DNA of 19,862 nucleotides from the NCBI GenBank assembly GCA_018713665.1, contig DVOI01000030.1:1-19862 (forward strand), read 5' to 3'. The notes under the pieces were generated by a model, which worked only from the letters and a program-made list of their open reading frames with translations, was not told where the DNA came from and ran no database searches. The stretch's first letter is position 1. Every line of letters begins with the position of its first letter. Made by a program: the position numbers and the translations under genes. Origin of the DNA: Ornithoclostridium faecigallinarum (GTDB lineage Bacteria > Bacillota > Clostridia > Christensenellales > UBA3700). Shown in pieces: positions 6,184 through 14,679 of this stretch.

Positions 6184-8367
6184 ATGGCGCAAAAAGACTT
6201 GTTCGACAAGGTCAAGCCGCTCGGCTATTACCGCGCGGTCAGCAGGAAGGGAGGCGTGATGTCGGCAATCGCGCTTGCCGGAGTTTTCTTCATCTTGCAC
6301 TACATTTTCGACAACTACATCTATGGGCACGTGCTTGAGACGATTGCGTCGATGGAGACGGTGTTCTATGTGCTTGCCGGCATCATCGGCGTCGCGGCGC
6401 TCGGCTATGCGTTGACGACGTTCTTGTCGCGCAAGGTGAGAGGATTGGATACCGCGTTGTTGGTGCTCGTGTTCGCGGACATCATGGTCATCATCCAAAA
6501 ACTTCTCGTCGACAAGTATGTGCTCAACAAAATGCAGCCGGTGTTCTATTATGTGCCGCTTGCGGTCGCGGTCGTGTTGACCATGGTCAGGTGGTTCAGA
6601 TTCAAGCCCGAATTCAACCGCATCGTCGACACAAAGCCGATGCCCGTTGCAGGAGCAAAGTCCTATTACAAGCTGATGTTCTCGCGCCCATCGACATATG
6701 CGGCGGCGGTTGTCACCGCGGTCGTCATGATTGCGTTCATCATCACCGAGAAGAAAGGGTGGTTCGGCTTCACCGCTGTCAGTACGGACGCGAGCAAACA
6801 GATGTATCGCATCTTGACCGTGGGCGCGGTGATTGCGGCGGTGTTCTATATCGTCAGCCTCATCGCACGTCTCGTCAACAAGAACGTCAACTTCTGCGAC
6901 ACGATTGCGATGAATACGGTCGTGATTGCGATTGCGATGTTGGTGAGGCTTGCGTTCGCTCACGCGGTCGCGGACATCGTCGTCGCGATAGTCTTGGTCG
7001 TGTGCGCTGCCGCGATGCAGGTCATCCTCGCATTGAGGACGGTCGACGTCCGCAACGTGCTCTATGTCGAAGAGGGCGCCGAAGAGAGAGAAAAGGCGGA
7101 AAAAGAGGCGAAGAAGGATGACGCGGTCATCGCGGTCATATCGCCTGCGGCGGTCGCCGCGGAGCCGTCCGATCTGTCCGAACTCGAGCGCAGAGTCGCC
7201 GAGACGGAGAGAGTCGGAGACTTTTTGATGCGCAACGCAGAGCGCACGATGTCTTTGATCGACGAGGAGAGGTCGCTGCGCGAGCGCCGCGCCGTCACCG
7301 TCGTCGAGAGCGCGCCGCAGGTCGCCGAGAGCGACAGAGAGGCGTTCTTGATGCGCAAGGCGGAACAGCTCGAATCCAAGGTCGAATACCTGATGACGGA
7401 GCTGAACGCGCTCAAAGCGAGGGTGGCGGAACTCGAAGCGAGACCGGTCGCCGTCGCTCAACCCGAGCCGCAGCCGCAGCCCGAAGAGACGGCGGAAGAG
7501 GGATATGAAGAATTCGAGCGCGAGCGCGAGTCGGTCAATTGGATAGAGACCGAGGCGAAGACGCGCCGCGCCAAGCCGCGCTATACGTTCGACCTCAAAT
7601 TGAGATTGGCGGACGAGAATGTCAAGGGCTTCTACAGCGACATCAAAAACGCGCTGCTTTCCTACGGCATGCACAGCCGCATGAGCCGCCACAAGGAGAA
7701 CTTCAACAAGGGGCGCAATCAGATCGCGCGCATGGCGATCAACGGCAAGACGCTCAAGGTCTATCTGGCAATCGACCCGAACACGCTCGACCCCAAGATA
7801 TACCACCACAAGGACGTCAGCGACAAGAAGGGCGTCGCCGATCTGCCGACGATGATCAACGTGCGTTCGGGGCTTGCGGTGCGCAAGATCAAGGCTCTCA
7901 TCGACCGCATCGCCGAAGAGCTGGTCATCAAGCCCAAGAAGTACGAGCCGGTCGACTTTGCCAAGGACCTCACGCTCGACGGCTTCACGACAGTGGAGCG
8001 CAAGGGCTACGGCTATATGGTCAAGGACGCCGCGACGCGTGCGCAGGCGGATGAAATCCCCGACGACTTCGCGACCAACGCGGTCGAATATATCTACGCC
8101 GAAAAGAGGGCGGAGAGGTTCATCAAGACAAAGGTCACGCTCGACCAGCTCGAGGACAAGTTCGAGGACGGCGCGACGATCGATATCGACGCGATCCGCG
8201 ACAAGGGGCTTGCGTCCGCGCCCAATTCCAATTGGCTGTCCGTCGCGGCGAGCGACAGGCTGGGCAAGAAGTTCCATGTCTACGCCAACGAGTACACCGT
8301 CAGCGCGGCGAAGATGATCTGCGTTGCCGGCGGCGAGGCGTACATGATCCTTCAACCGGAGAATTGA
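6184..8367 (+). CDS. Polytopic membrane protein with coiled coil and C-terminal uL15-like domain
   Basis: A 727-residue protein of no named family that I recognise. About eight hydrophobic helices fill residues 22-300. A charged helical region with likely coiled coil (about 300-430) and a Pro/Gln/Glu linker follow. Residues about 467-585 form a globular domain (YTFDLKLRL, FYSDIKNALLSYG, NGKTLKVYLAID, DVSDKKGVADLPTMI). The last 75 residues (651-725: VTLDQLEDKFEDGATID, KGLASAP, LGKKFHVYANEYTVSA, then AGG) align by eye with the C-terminal domain of ribosomal protein uL15. The globular parts are probably cytoplasmic. GAGGAGG at 6171-6177 sets the start 6 bases on. The gene sits 1 base after the HAD gene and 2 bases before the hexosaminidase. 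Function is unknown. Confidence 0.8.
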   Translation: MAQKDLFDKVKPLGYYRAVSRKGGVMSAIALAGVFFILHYIFDNYIYGHVLETIASMETVFYVLAGIIGVAALGYALTTFLSRKVRGLDTALLVLVFADIMVIIQKLLVDKYVLNKMQPVFYYVPLAVAVVLTMVRWFRFKPEFNRIVDTKPMPVAGAKSYYKLMFSRPSTYAAAVVTAVVMIAFIITEKKGWFGFTAVSTDASKQMYRILTVGAVIAAVFYIVSLIARLVNKNVNFCDTIAMNTVVIAIAMLVRLAFAHAVADIVVAIVLVVCAAAMQVILALRTVDVRNVLYVEEGAEEREKAEKEAKKDDAVIAVISPAAVAAEPSDLSELERRVAETERVGDFLMRNAERTMSLIDEERSLRERRAVTVVESAPQVAESDREAFLMRKAEQLESKVEYLMTELNALKARVAELEARPVAVAQPEPQPQPEETAEEGYEEFERERESVNWIETEAKTRRAKPRYTFDLKLRLADENVKGFYSDIKNALLSYGMHSRMSRHKENFNKGRNQIARMAINGKTLKVYLAIDPNTLDPKIYHHKDVSDKKGVADLPTMINVRSGLAVRKIKALIDRIAEELVIKPKKYEPVDFAKDLTLDGFTTVERKGYGYMVKDAATRAQADEIPDDFATNAVEYIYAEKRAERFIKTKVTLDQLEDKFEDGATIDIDAIRDKGLASAPNSNWLSVAASDRLGKKFHVYANEYTVSAAKMICVAGGEAYMILQPEN

Positions 8368-8369
8368 AG

Positions 8370-9950
8370 ATGAAGAGATATCGCATTGTGCCGCTGCCTT
8401 CGTCCGTCGAGTACGGTGACGCGGAATTCGAGTTCGGCAAGGTCGCGCTCGAAGGAGAGGGGTTCGAGGAGAGATATCTTACGCGGATGCTGTTGCCGGA
8501 AGCGGAGTTCGTACGCCCCGAAGAGGCGGACGAAAAGACGCTCGTCGTGTCCCGTCACAGGAACGGCGCGCTGCCCGACGAGGGCTGCGAGATCAGGATA
8601 AAGGGAGGCAGAGTCGACATCGCGTGCGGTGCAAAGGGCTTGCTCTATGCCTATGTCACGCTCGCACAGATCTTGGAACAGGCGGACGGCAAGGTGCGCG
8701 ACGTGTTCGTCAAGGACAGCCCTCTGTGCAAATACCGCGGCATGATGCTCGACACCGCGCGCTATTTCATCCCGGTCGACGACGTGCGCAGGATGGCGGA
8801 TCTGTGCGTACTGCACAAGCTCAACGCGATACATCTGCATCTGACCGACGACCAGGGATGGAGGCTTGAGTGCGACGCCTATCCCAAACTTCACCGCAAG
8901 GGCAGCCGCCGCAGCCATACCAACTTCGATCGCAAGCCGCACGAGGGCTACTACACCAAGGCGGAGATGCGCGGCATATTGCAATATTGCGCGGAACGCA
9001 ACATCGCGGTGATGCCCGAGATTGATATGCCGGGGCATATGCGTGCGGCGCTCGCGTGCTATCCCGAATTGGGATGTTTCGGCAGGCAGCTGCCCGTCGC
9101 GACGCACAGCGGCGTAAAGCACGACATTTTGTGCGCGGGCAAGGAGAGCACGTTTGACTTCGTGTTCCGCGTTTTGGACGAGGTCGCGGAGCTGTTCCGC
9201 GGCTACACCGAATATATCCACATCGGCGGCGACGAGGCGCCCAAGATGCGTTGGGACATCTGCCCCGACTGCCGCAAGCGCATGCTCAAAGAGGGACTTG
9301 CCGACAGCGAACGGCTTCAAGGTTGGTTCATGAGGCGCGTTGCCGAGCACGTCATCGGGCTGGGGTTCAAGCCCGTGGTCTGGAACGAGGCGTGCATGAA
9401 GGGCGTTATGCCGTCGGACACCGTTTGGCAATTCTGGCATACGGACGGCATAAGCGCGGAGGAGACTTATGCGGACGCCAACGCGACCGGCGGGATGATC
9501 AATTCCGATTCCGCGTACGCCTATCTCGACCTTCCGTACGGGCAGATCAGCCTCAAAAAGAGTTACGAGTTCGAGCCAAAGCCCAAGGCGCTTTCCGAGG
9601 GCAAGGCGCTGGGCGGCGAAATAGAGCTTTGGGGGGAATATATCCCCGACCAAAAGACGCGGCTCAAACGCTGTCTGCCGCGTTCGTGCGCGCTCGCGGA
9701 GAAGATGTGGAGCGCCGCCGAGAGCGGATACGGAGACTTCCGCGACAGGCTCGAAGCGTTCGAGGACTTCCTCGAAGAAAGGCATTTCGAGGGAGAGGAC
9801 AACGAGAAGGTCTACAATCCCGACAAGGCGCGCGGCGCGCTGCAAAAGCTGTGGTTCGAGCGCCGTCAGCTACATTGGGAAGGGCTGCACAATCTGATCG
9901 ACGACGCGAGAGTCGCGAAAAAATACAACCCCGACAAGACATCAAAGTGA
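8370..9950 (+). CDS. Intracellular glycoside hydrolase family 20 beta-N-acetylhexosaminidase
   Basis: A 526-residue GH20 enzyme. Residues about 1-120 form the GH20b-like accessory domain, ending in GLLYAYVTLAQIL. The catalytic barrel starts at YRGMMLDTARYFIP and contains HLHLTDDQGWRLE, PEIDMPGHMRAAL and the catalytic Asp-Glu pair D288-E289 in HIGGDEAPK. The family releases terminal beta-linked GlcNAc or GalNAc by substrate-assisted catalysis. There is no signal peptide, so it should act in the cytoplasm on imported chito-oligosaccharides, host-glycan fragments or recycled wall sugars. The start ATG lies 2 bases after the preceding stop, with GGAG upstream. No sugar transporter or other glycosidase is adjacent. 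Confidence 0.92.
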   Translation: MKRYRIVPLPSSVEYGDAEFEFGKVALEGEGFEERYLTRMLLPEAEFVRPEEADEKTLVVSRHRNGALPDEGCEIRIKGGRVDIACGAKGLLYAYVTLAQILEQADGKVRDVFVKDSPLCKYRGMMLDTARYFIPVDDVRRMADLCVLHKLNAIHLHLTDDQGWRLECDAYPKLHRKGSRRSHTNFDRKPHEGYYTKAEMRGILQYCAERNIAVMPEIDMPGHMRAALACYPELGCFGRQLPVATHSGVKHDILCAGKESTFDFVFRVLDEVAELFRGYTEYIHIGGDEAPKMRWDICPDCRKRMLKEGLADSERLQGWFMRRVAEHVIGLGFKPVVWNEACMKGVMPSDTVWQFWHTDGISAEETYADANATGGMINSDSAYAYLDLPYGQISLKKSYEFEPKPKALSEGKALGGEIELWGEYIPDQKTRLKRCLPRSCALAEKMWSAAESGYGDFRDRLEAFEDFLEERHFEGEDNEKVYNPDKARGALQKLWFERRQLHWEGLHNLIDDARVAKKYNPDKTSK

Positions 9951-9969
9951 CACACCGGGGTATCGGCAA

Positions 9970-12510
9970 ATGAAAGAAAACAAAGCCGCACAAAAACTCG
10001 CCAAGGCGAGGGCAAGGCACAAACACAAGAGGGATTCCCTCAAATTGAAAATGGCGGAAAGGATCTATCCTTCCGTCGAGACGGGGTTGAGTTCGGCGCA
10101 GGCGGAAGAGCGGACGAAGGCGGGGCTTGTCAACACCAAGACTTCGACAGGCAGCAAGTCCTATCTGCGCATAGTCGCCGAGAACATCTTCAACTTTTGC
10201 AACACCGTCACCATTGCGCTGATGATTCTCTTAATCGCAATCGGCGCGTGGGATTATGCGATCTCTTCGTGCATCATCCTCATCAACATCGCGATCGGCA
10301 TTTGGCAGGAGTTCAAAGCCAAGCGCACCGTCGACAGGCTGTCGCTGGTCGGGCGGTCGGTCTGCGACGTCGTCCGCGACGGCAAGCGCACGTCGATCGC
10401 GACGCAGGAGCTCGTACTCGACGACATCTACTATGTAGCCGCAGGCGCGCAGGTGCCCGCCGATTCCACCGTCAAGAGCGGCGAGATCGAGGTCGACGAA
10501 TCGATTTTGACGGGCGAATCGCGCCCCGTCCGCAAGAGAGCGGGCGACGCGATACTTGCCGGGAGCACGATCCATGCGGGCGAGGCATGCTGTCTTGCGG
10601 ACAGGGTCGGACAGGACAGATACATCGAGGGCGTGGCGCGCATAGCAAAGCGCGTCGGCAAGCCCAAGAGCAAGATTTTTTCGGTGCTCGACTCGTTGAT
10701 CAAGGGCATCTCGATCGTGCTTGTGATACTTGCGGCGTTCTTGCTGATCGCCGAACGCGTCGCGGTCGGCGGACCGTGGAAGGACACGATTATATCGGTG
10801 TCGAGCAGTGTGCTTGGAATGATCCCGATTGGCATGTTCCTCTTGACGTCGACGGCGCTTGCGGCGTCGGTGCTCAAGATGTCGCGCAAGCATGCGCTCG
10901 CGCGTGACCTCTACGGCATCGAGATGCTGGCGAGCGCGGACGTGCTGCTTCTCGACAAGACGGGGACAATCACCGACGGCAAGCTGGAGCTGGTCGAGAC
11001 CCTCGCGCTCGACGAGACGATATCGGCGCCCGTGCTGCTCAACACAATCATGAAGGAGACCAAGGACAGCAAGTCGACCGCGATGGCGCTTTTGCACGGC
11101 GCCGGCGAGGCGGAGTCGCTGCCCGTGTCCGATGTGATGAGCTTTTCGAGCGCGCGCAAATACAGCGCGGTCACGCTCGAGGGAGGCAAGACATATGTCT
11201 TGGGTGCGCCCGACTTTGTAGGTGTGCCGGACGGACAGGTCGCCGAGTTCATTGCCGCAGCGTCCGAAAAGGGGCGCAGGACAATCTTGCTGTCGTCGTT
11301 CGACGGCGCAATTGCCGACATCGACCGAAACAAGACGACGCCGCTCTTTGTGTTCGCGCTCGAAGACACGCTGCGCGACAACGTCAAGACGACGCTCGAT
11401 TGGTTCTATGACAGCGAAGTCGACATCAAAATCATTTCGGGCGACGACCCGACCACGGTCGGCAACATTGCCGCAAAGGCAGGTATTCGCAACGCCGGAA
11501 GCACGTTCAACTGCAACGGCGCGACCGACGAACAGATTGCCGAAAACGCCGAAAAGACCGCGGTGTTCGGCCGCATATCGCCCGAGCAGAAGTGCGCGGT
11601 CGTCAAGTCTTTGCAACAAAAGGGGCATACCGTCGCGATGATAGGCGACGGCGTCAACGACGTCAAGGCGCTCAAACAGGCGGACTGCTCAATCTCGTTC
11701 GCCGCGGCAAACGAGGTCGCGCGCAACATCTCGCGCATCGTGCTTATGGACAACAACTTCTTGACGCTGCCGAGCATCGTCCAAGAGGGCAGACAGGTCA
11801 TAGGCAATGTCGAAAAGGTGTCCGCGCTGTATGTGATGAAGAACATTTTCGTAATGTTCATGACTCTGCTCTTTGCAATCGTGACAATCGCGACGGGCAG
11901 GAGCAGCTATCCGTTCGACACCAAAAAGATGTTGATGATTGAGTTCTTTGTCATCGGCGTGCCTACGTTTGTGTTCGCGCTGCAGCCGACAAAGGCGCGG
12001 CCGAAAGGGGACTTTTTGCGCAACATTCTCAAATCCTCACTGCCGGCGGCGGTGTCGCTGATATGCGCAGCCGGCTTCATGCTAATTCTCACCTCCGCGA
12101 TTGACATTCCCGGGACGGAAGAAGAGGTGTTTGCGCTCAAGGCGACAGCGGCGACATATGCGCTGACGATGGCGGGCTTTGTTGCGCTGACCGTGATCAG
12201 CATGCCGCCCGACAAATTGCGGCTTGCGACGGTCGTGCTGATGTTCGGCGTGTCGCTGCTCGCGGCGTATATCGACAAGAGCTTTTTGGGCGGCACCTTC
12301 CTCGCGATGGAGACGCTTCCTGCCGTATATATCGGCTACATAGCTGCGGCGATGGCGATAGGCTTCGTCACGCTGATGCTGTCGAGAAAGGCGGCGACGG
12401 TCATCGATGACAAATACGGGGACGGGATAAAGGCGTTTTTCGACTCGCTCACAAGCGGAGAAAGACGCAAAAATCGCAAGAAAACGAGAAACGGGTCGCG
12501 AAAAATATGA
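9970..12510 (+). CDS. Cation-translocating P-type ATPase (HAD-IC family, CtpE-like)
   Basis: An 846-residue P-type ATPase with a complete catalytic set: TGES (181-184, actuator), DKTGT with phosphorylated D329, the N-domain stretch VLGAPDF, and MIGDGVND. A pair of helices precedes the actuator domain, another pair the P domain, and about six follow, giving about ten transmembrane segments. There is no heavy-metal-binding domain and no CPC motif, so it is not a P1B metal pump. Transmembrane helix 4 reads GMIPIGMFLLTS, where Ca2+ and Mg2+ pumps often have an acidic PEGL; the layout resembles the CtpE-like group. Cargo is therefore open. The N-terminus is strongly basic, and so is the C-terminus. 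It lies 19 bases after the hexosaminidase gene with a weak ribosome-binding site. Confidence 0.88.
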   Translation: MKENKAAQKLAKARARHKHKRDSLKLKMAERIYPSVETGLSSAQAEERTKAGLVNTKTSTGSKSYLRIVAENIFNFCNTVTIALMILLIAIGAWDYAISSCIILINIAIGIWQEFKAKRTVDRLSLVGRSVCDVVRDGKRTSIATQELVLDDIYYVAAGAQVPADSTVKSGEIEVDESILTGESRPVRKRAGDAILAGSTIHAGEACCLADRVGQDRYIEGVARIAKRVGKPKSKIFSVLDSLIKGISIVLVILAAFLLIAERVAVGGPWKDTIISVSSSVLGMIPIGMFLLTSTALAASVLKMSRKHALARDLYGIEMLASADVLLLDKTGTITDGKLELVETLALDETISAPVLLNTIMKETKDSKSTAMALLHGAGEAESLPVSDVMSFSSARKYSAVTLEGGKTYVLGAPDFVGVPDGQVAEFIAAASEKGRRTILLSSFDGAIADIDRNKTTPLFVFALEDTLRDNVKTTLDWFYDSEVDIKIISGDDPTTVGNIAAKAGIRNAGSTFNCNGATDEQIAENAEKTAVFGRISPEQKCAVVKSLQQKGHTVAMIGDGVNDVKALKQADCSISFAAANEVARNISRIVLMDNNFLTLPSIVQEGRQVIGNVEKVSALYVMKNIFVMFMTLLFAIVTIATGRSSYPFDTKKMLMIEFFVIGVPTFVFALQPTKARPKGDFLRNILKSSLPAAVSLICAAGFMLILTSAIDIPGTEEEVFALKATAATYALTMAGFVALTVISMPPDKLRLATVVLMFGVSLLAAYIDKSFLGGTFLAMETLPAVYIGYIAAAMAIGFVTLMLSRKAATVIDDKYGDGIKAFFDSLTSGERRKNRKKTRNGSRKI

Positions 12511-12528
12511 ACAGGAGAACAAGAGGAA

Positions 12529-13272
12529 ATGAGTGAAGCCCACATGCACGACAATCACAGACAGAGAATGCGTGCGAGAATCGAAAAGAACGGCATTCTC
12601 TCTCTGCAAGACCACGAAATCTTGGAATATTTGCTCTATCCGTTCGTGCCGCGCAAGGACACAAATCCCATCGCGCACAATCTGATAGCAAAGTTCGGAT
12701 CGTTCGAAGCGGTGGTCAGCGCCGATCCCAAGGCGTTGAGGACGGTGCGCAACATGACGGAGCAGGCGTCGCTGTTTTTGGCGTCGCTGTCCGGCATTTC
12801 AAGCAAGGTATGCACGCGTATGCCGGACGAAAGAGAGCGCGTCGACACATATGAAAGGGCGCGAAACTTCATGACTTCGATGCTGGAAGGGCAACTCAAC
12901 GAAGTGATGCTCGCGGTGTTTGTCGACGGGCTGGGCAGAGTCAAGGAAGTGAGCGAATTGGGCAGAGGCAACGAGAGCGACTGCCATATCAGAGTCAAAG
13001 AGCTCGTGATGTTGACGCAAAACTTCAACACCGCCTATGTCTATGTCGCCCACAATCATCCCGGCGGTTCGGCGCAGCCGTCAATGAGCGACACGGAGTT
13101 TACGAGGTGGGCGGTCGCCGCGCTGGAAGTGCTCGGCGTGCGGCTGCTCGACCATATCATAGTCGGCAAAGACAGCACCTACAGCTTCAAAAAGGACGGC
13201 GACCTCGAGCGCTTCAGAAGCAACTACATCGACTTTCTCGGCGGACCGATCTCCGGACGATACCCCAGATGA
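12529..13272 (+). CDS. radC: RadC-type JAB/MPN domain protein
   Basis: A 247-residue RadC-like protein. The N-terminal helical (HhH-like) half contains the usual clostridial opening HRQRMRARIEKNG, DHEILEYLL and AKFGSFEAV. The C-terminal JAB/MPN domain carries the zinc motif HNHPGGSAQPSMSD, with H175, H177 and D188. Other members end the motif as HNHPSGD; the Gly here is a mild variation. Despite the name, a role in DNA repair has been questioned and the biochemical activity is uncertain. AGGAGA lies about 10 bases upstream of the ATG. The stop overlaps the next gene start by an ATGA. Confidence 0.9.
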   Translation: MSEAHMHDNHRQRMRARIEKNGILSLQDHEILEYLLYPFVPRKDTNPIAHNLIAKFGSFEAVVSADPKALRTVRNMTEQASLFLASLSGISSKVCTRMPDERERVDTYERARNFMTSMLEGQLNEVMLAVFVDGLGRVKEVSELGRGNESDCHIRVKELVMLTQNFNTAYVYVAHNHPGGSAQPSMSDTEFTRWAVAALEVLGVRLLDHIIVGKDSTYSFKKDGDLERFRSNYIDFLGGPISGRYPR

Positions 13273-13934
13273 ATTCAAAAGTCGTCACAATCGGACCCGA
13301 GGGCGAAAGATATGCGGTGACAATCGTCAAGACGCACCGCAAGAAGGGGTGCGTAGCCGAGGTCCGCAACTGCGCGGCGTTGGTGCGCATACCGTACGGC
13401 GCGCCCTATTCGGTCGGAGAGAAGTTCGCGCGAGCCAAAGAGCAATGGTTTCTGCGTGTGCTCAGGGACAGCCGCGCGCCGACAATCGATTCGACGTCGT
13501 TTCGGCTTTGGGGCAAAGATTACGAGAGCGAGTACGTCGTCTCGACGAGGTACGGCTATCTCATCGAAGGCGACAAGCTCATCGTACGCGGTCCCGAGGG
13601 GAAGAGAGAAGAGGCGCTCAAACGAGTCAGACGCGCCGAGACGGAAAGATTCGCCGCGGCGGCGACCGCAAAATATGCGGCAATCATGGGGCTCAAAACG
13701 CCCGATATCAAGATTGTAGACGCCAAGAAATATCTCGGGATGTGCTATTGCAGGCGCAACGTCGTTCACTATTCGCTGCGGCTGTCGCGCTTCCCGGTCG
13801 AGGCGGCGGAAGGAGTCGTCGTGCACGAGCTCTGTCACTTTAAGGTGCAGTCGCATTCGCGCGCCTTCTACGAAGAAATGGCAAAGATATTGCCCGACCA
13901 CAGAGCGAGGAGAAAATTGCTCGCACAATATTGA
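13269..13934 (+). CDS. YgjP-like (DUF45) zinc metallopeptidase
   Basis: A 221-residue protein of the YgjP/UPF0758-neighbour type metal-dependent hydrolases (DUF45, related to the WLM/SprT minimal zincins). The gluzincin-like motif is VVHELCHFKVQSHSRAFYEEM: H186, E187 and H190 form HExxH, and H196 is the probable third ligand. The segment after it (ILPDHRARRKLL) is characteristic of the family. The N-terminal half is beta-rich (IVRGPEG, RIPYGAP). It is a cytoplasmic enzyme whose substrate is unknown in the family. The start at 13269 overlaps the radC stop by 4 bases with no separate ribosome-binding site, so translation is coupled; longer upstream in-frame starts would lie inside radC and are rejected. 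Confidence 0.87.
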   Translation: MNSKVVTIGPEGERYAVTIVKTHRKKGCVAEVRNCAALVRIPYGAPYSVGEKFARAKEQWFLRVLRDSRAPTIDSTSFRLWGKDYESEYVVSTRYGYLIEGDKLIVRGPEGKREEALKRVRRAETERFAAAATAKYAAIMGLKTPDIKIVDAKKYLGMCYCRRNVVHYSLRLSRFPVEAAEGVVVHELCHFKVQSHSRAFYEEMAKILPDHRARRKLLAQY

Positions 13935-13959
13935 CAGCGCCAAGGCGCTCGGAGGAACA

Positions 13960-14679
13960 ATGGCTTCAAGGTCAAAGAAAAAACGCAATGCGGCGGAACA
14001 AGCTCCCGTCGCCACGGCGGCGCCGCTCAAAGCGCAGCCGACCCGGTCCGCTCCCGGTATATGGGTGTGGGTGATGCTGATTGCAATCATCGCGTCGTTC
14101 GCGTTCTCGTTCATTGCGTCGTATGACGTTCAGGCGACGGTCGATCTCGATCTCGGCGACAGTACGACAGAACTTTTCGAAGAGGACGACTTCCACATCG
14201 GCGCGACGATGCTCGACATCATCTTTGCGCCGCTCGGCGGCTACGAGGGCGCGGCGCATTGGCTCGTCCAAAATTTCCCCGCGACCGCCGACAACGAGAC
14301 GATGCAACAGCTTGCGGAAGCGTATATGGACGGCTATCCCGAACAGCTGCTCGCACAGCTGGACGCGGCGTTCATAGCAATCTATGTCATAGAGGTTGCA
14401 ATTGTGGTCGTGACCGCGCTCTATCTGGTCGGATTTATCGTGCTGGTGTGCATAAAAGGCATAAACGGGCATCTTGCCGCAATCGTCATGACCGCGGTCG
14501 TGACCTTTGTTGCGCTCGTCAGGATGGTCTTCGCAATCGCCGTCTATTCGCAAAGCACCAAGGAGTTTGTATTGACCGCCGGAGGCGGCGCGTGGCTGAC
14601 CTTCGTCGCGTTCGCGACGGCGTTGGTCGTCCTTGTCGCGAGCTATATCGGCAAGCGTAAAAAAGAGGCGTTGTCATGA
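13960..14679 (+). CDS. Hypothetical four-helix membrane protein
   Basis: Unrecognised family, 239 residues. A basic and Ala/Pro-rich cytoplasmic N-terminus (1-32) leads to transmembrane helix 1 (about 34-54). An acidic loop of about 80 residues (DLDLGDSTTELFEEDDF) is probably extracytoplasmic. Three further helices lie at about 141-164, 170-196 and 207-231, and the protein ends in a basic KRKKE tail. There are no catalytic motifs. GGAGG at 13951-13955 with a 4-base spacer fixes the start, and a 5-bp stem with tetraloop CAAG (13936-13949) ends one base before it. It overlaps the zinc-ribbon gene by an ATGA, so the two products may work together. Confidence 0.7.
   Translation: MASRSKKKRNAAEQAPVATAAPLKAQPTRSAPGIWVWVMLIAIIASFAFSFIASYDVQATVDLDLGDSTTELFEEDDFHIGATMLDIIFAPLGGYEGAAHWLVQNFPATADNETMQQLAEAYMDGYPEQLLAQLDAAFIAIYVIEVAIVVVTALYLVGFIVLVCIKGINGHLAAIVMTAVVTFVALVRMVFAIAVYSQSTKEFVLTAGGGAWLTFVAFATALVVLVASYIGKRKKEALS

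Noticed and set aside
5956..8355. Very long open frame on the minus strand (799 codons)
   Set aside because: It is antisense to the HAD and uL15-like membrane genes, which have clear domains and ribosome-binding sites. Its translation is rich in Arg, Asp, His and Val without motifs, as expected from the codon bias of the opposite strand.
10231..11628. 465-codon minus-strand frame opposite the P-type ATPase
   Set aside because: An Arg/Asp/His-rich shadow of a gene with complete catalytic motifs.
13933..13959. TTGACA after the YgjP-like gene as an internal promoter
   Set aside because: No -10 element fits between it and the start codon; any -10 would fall inside the next coding region.
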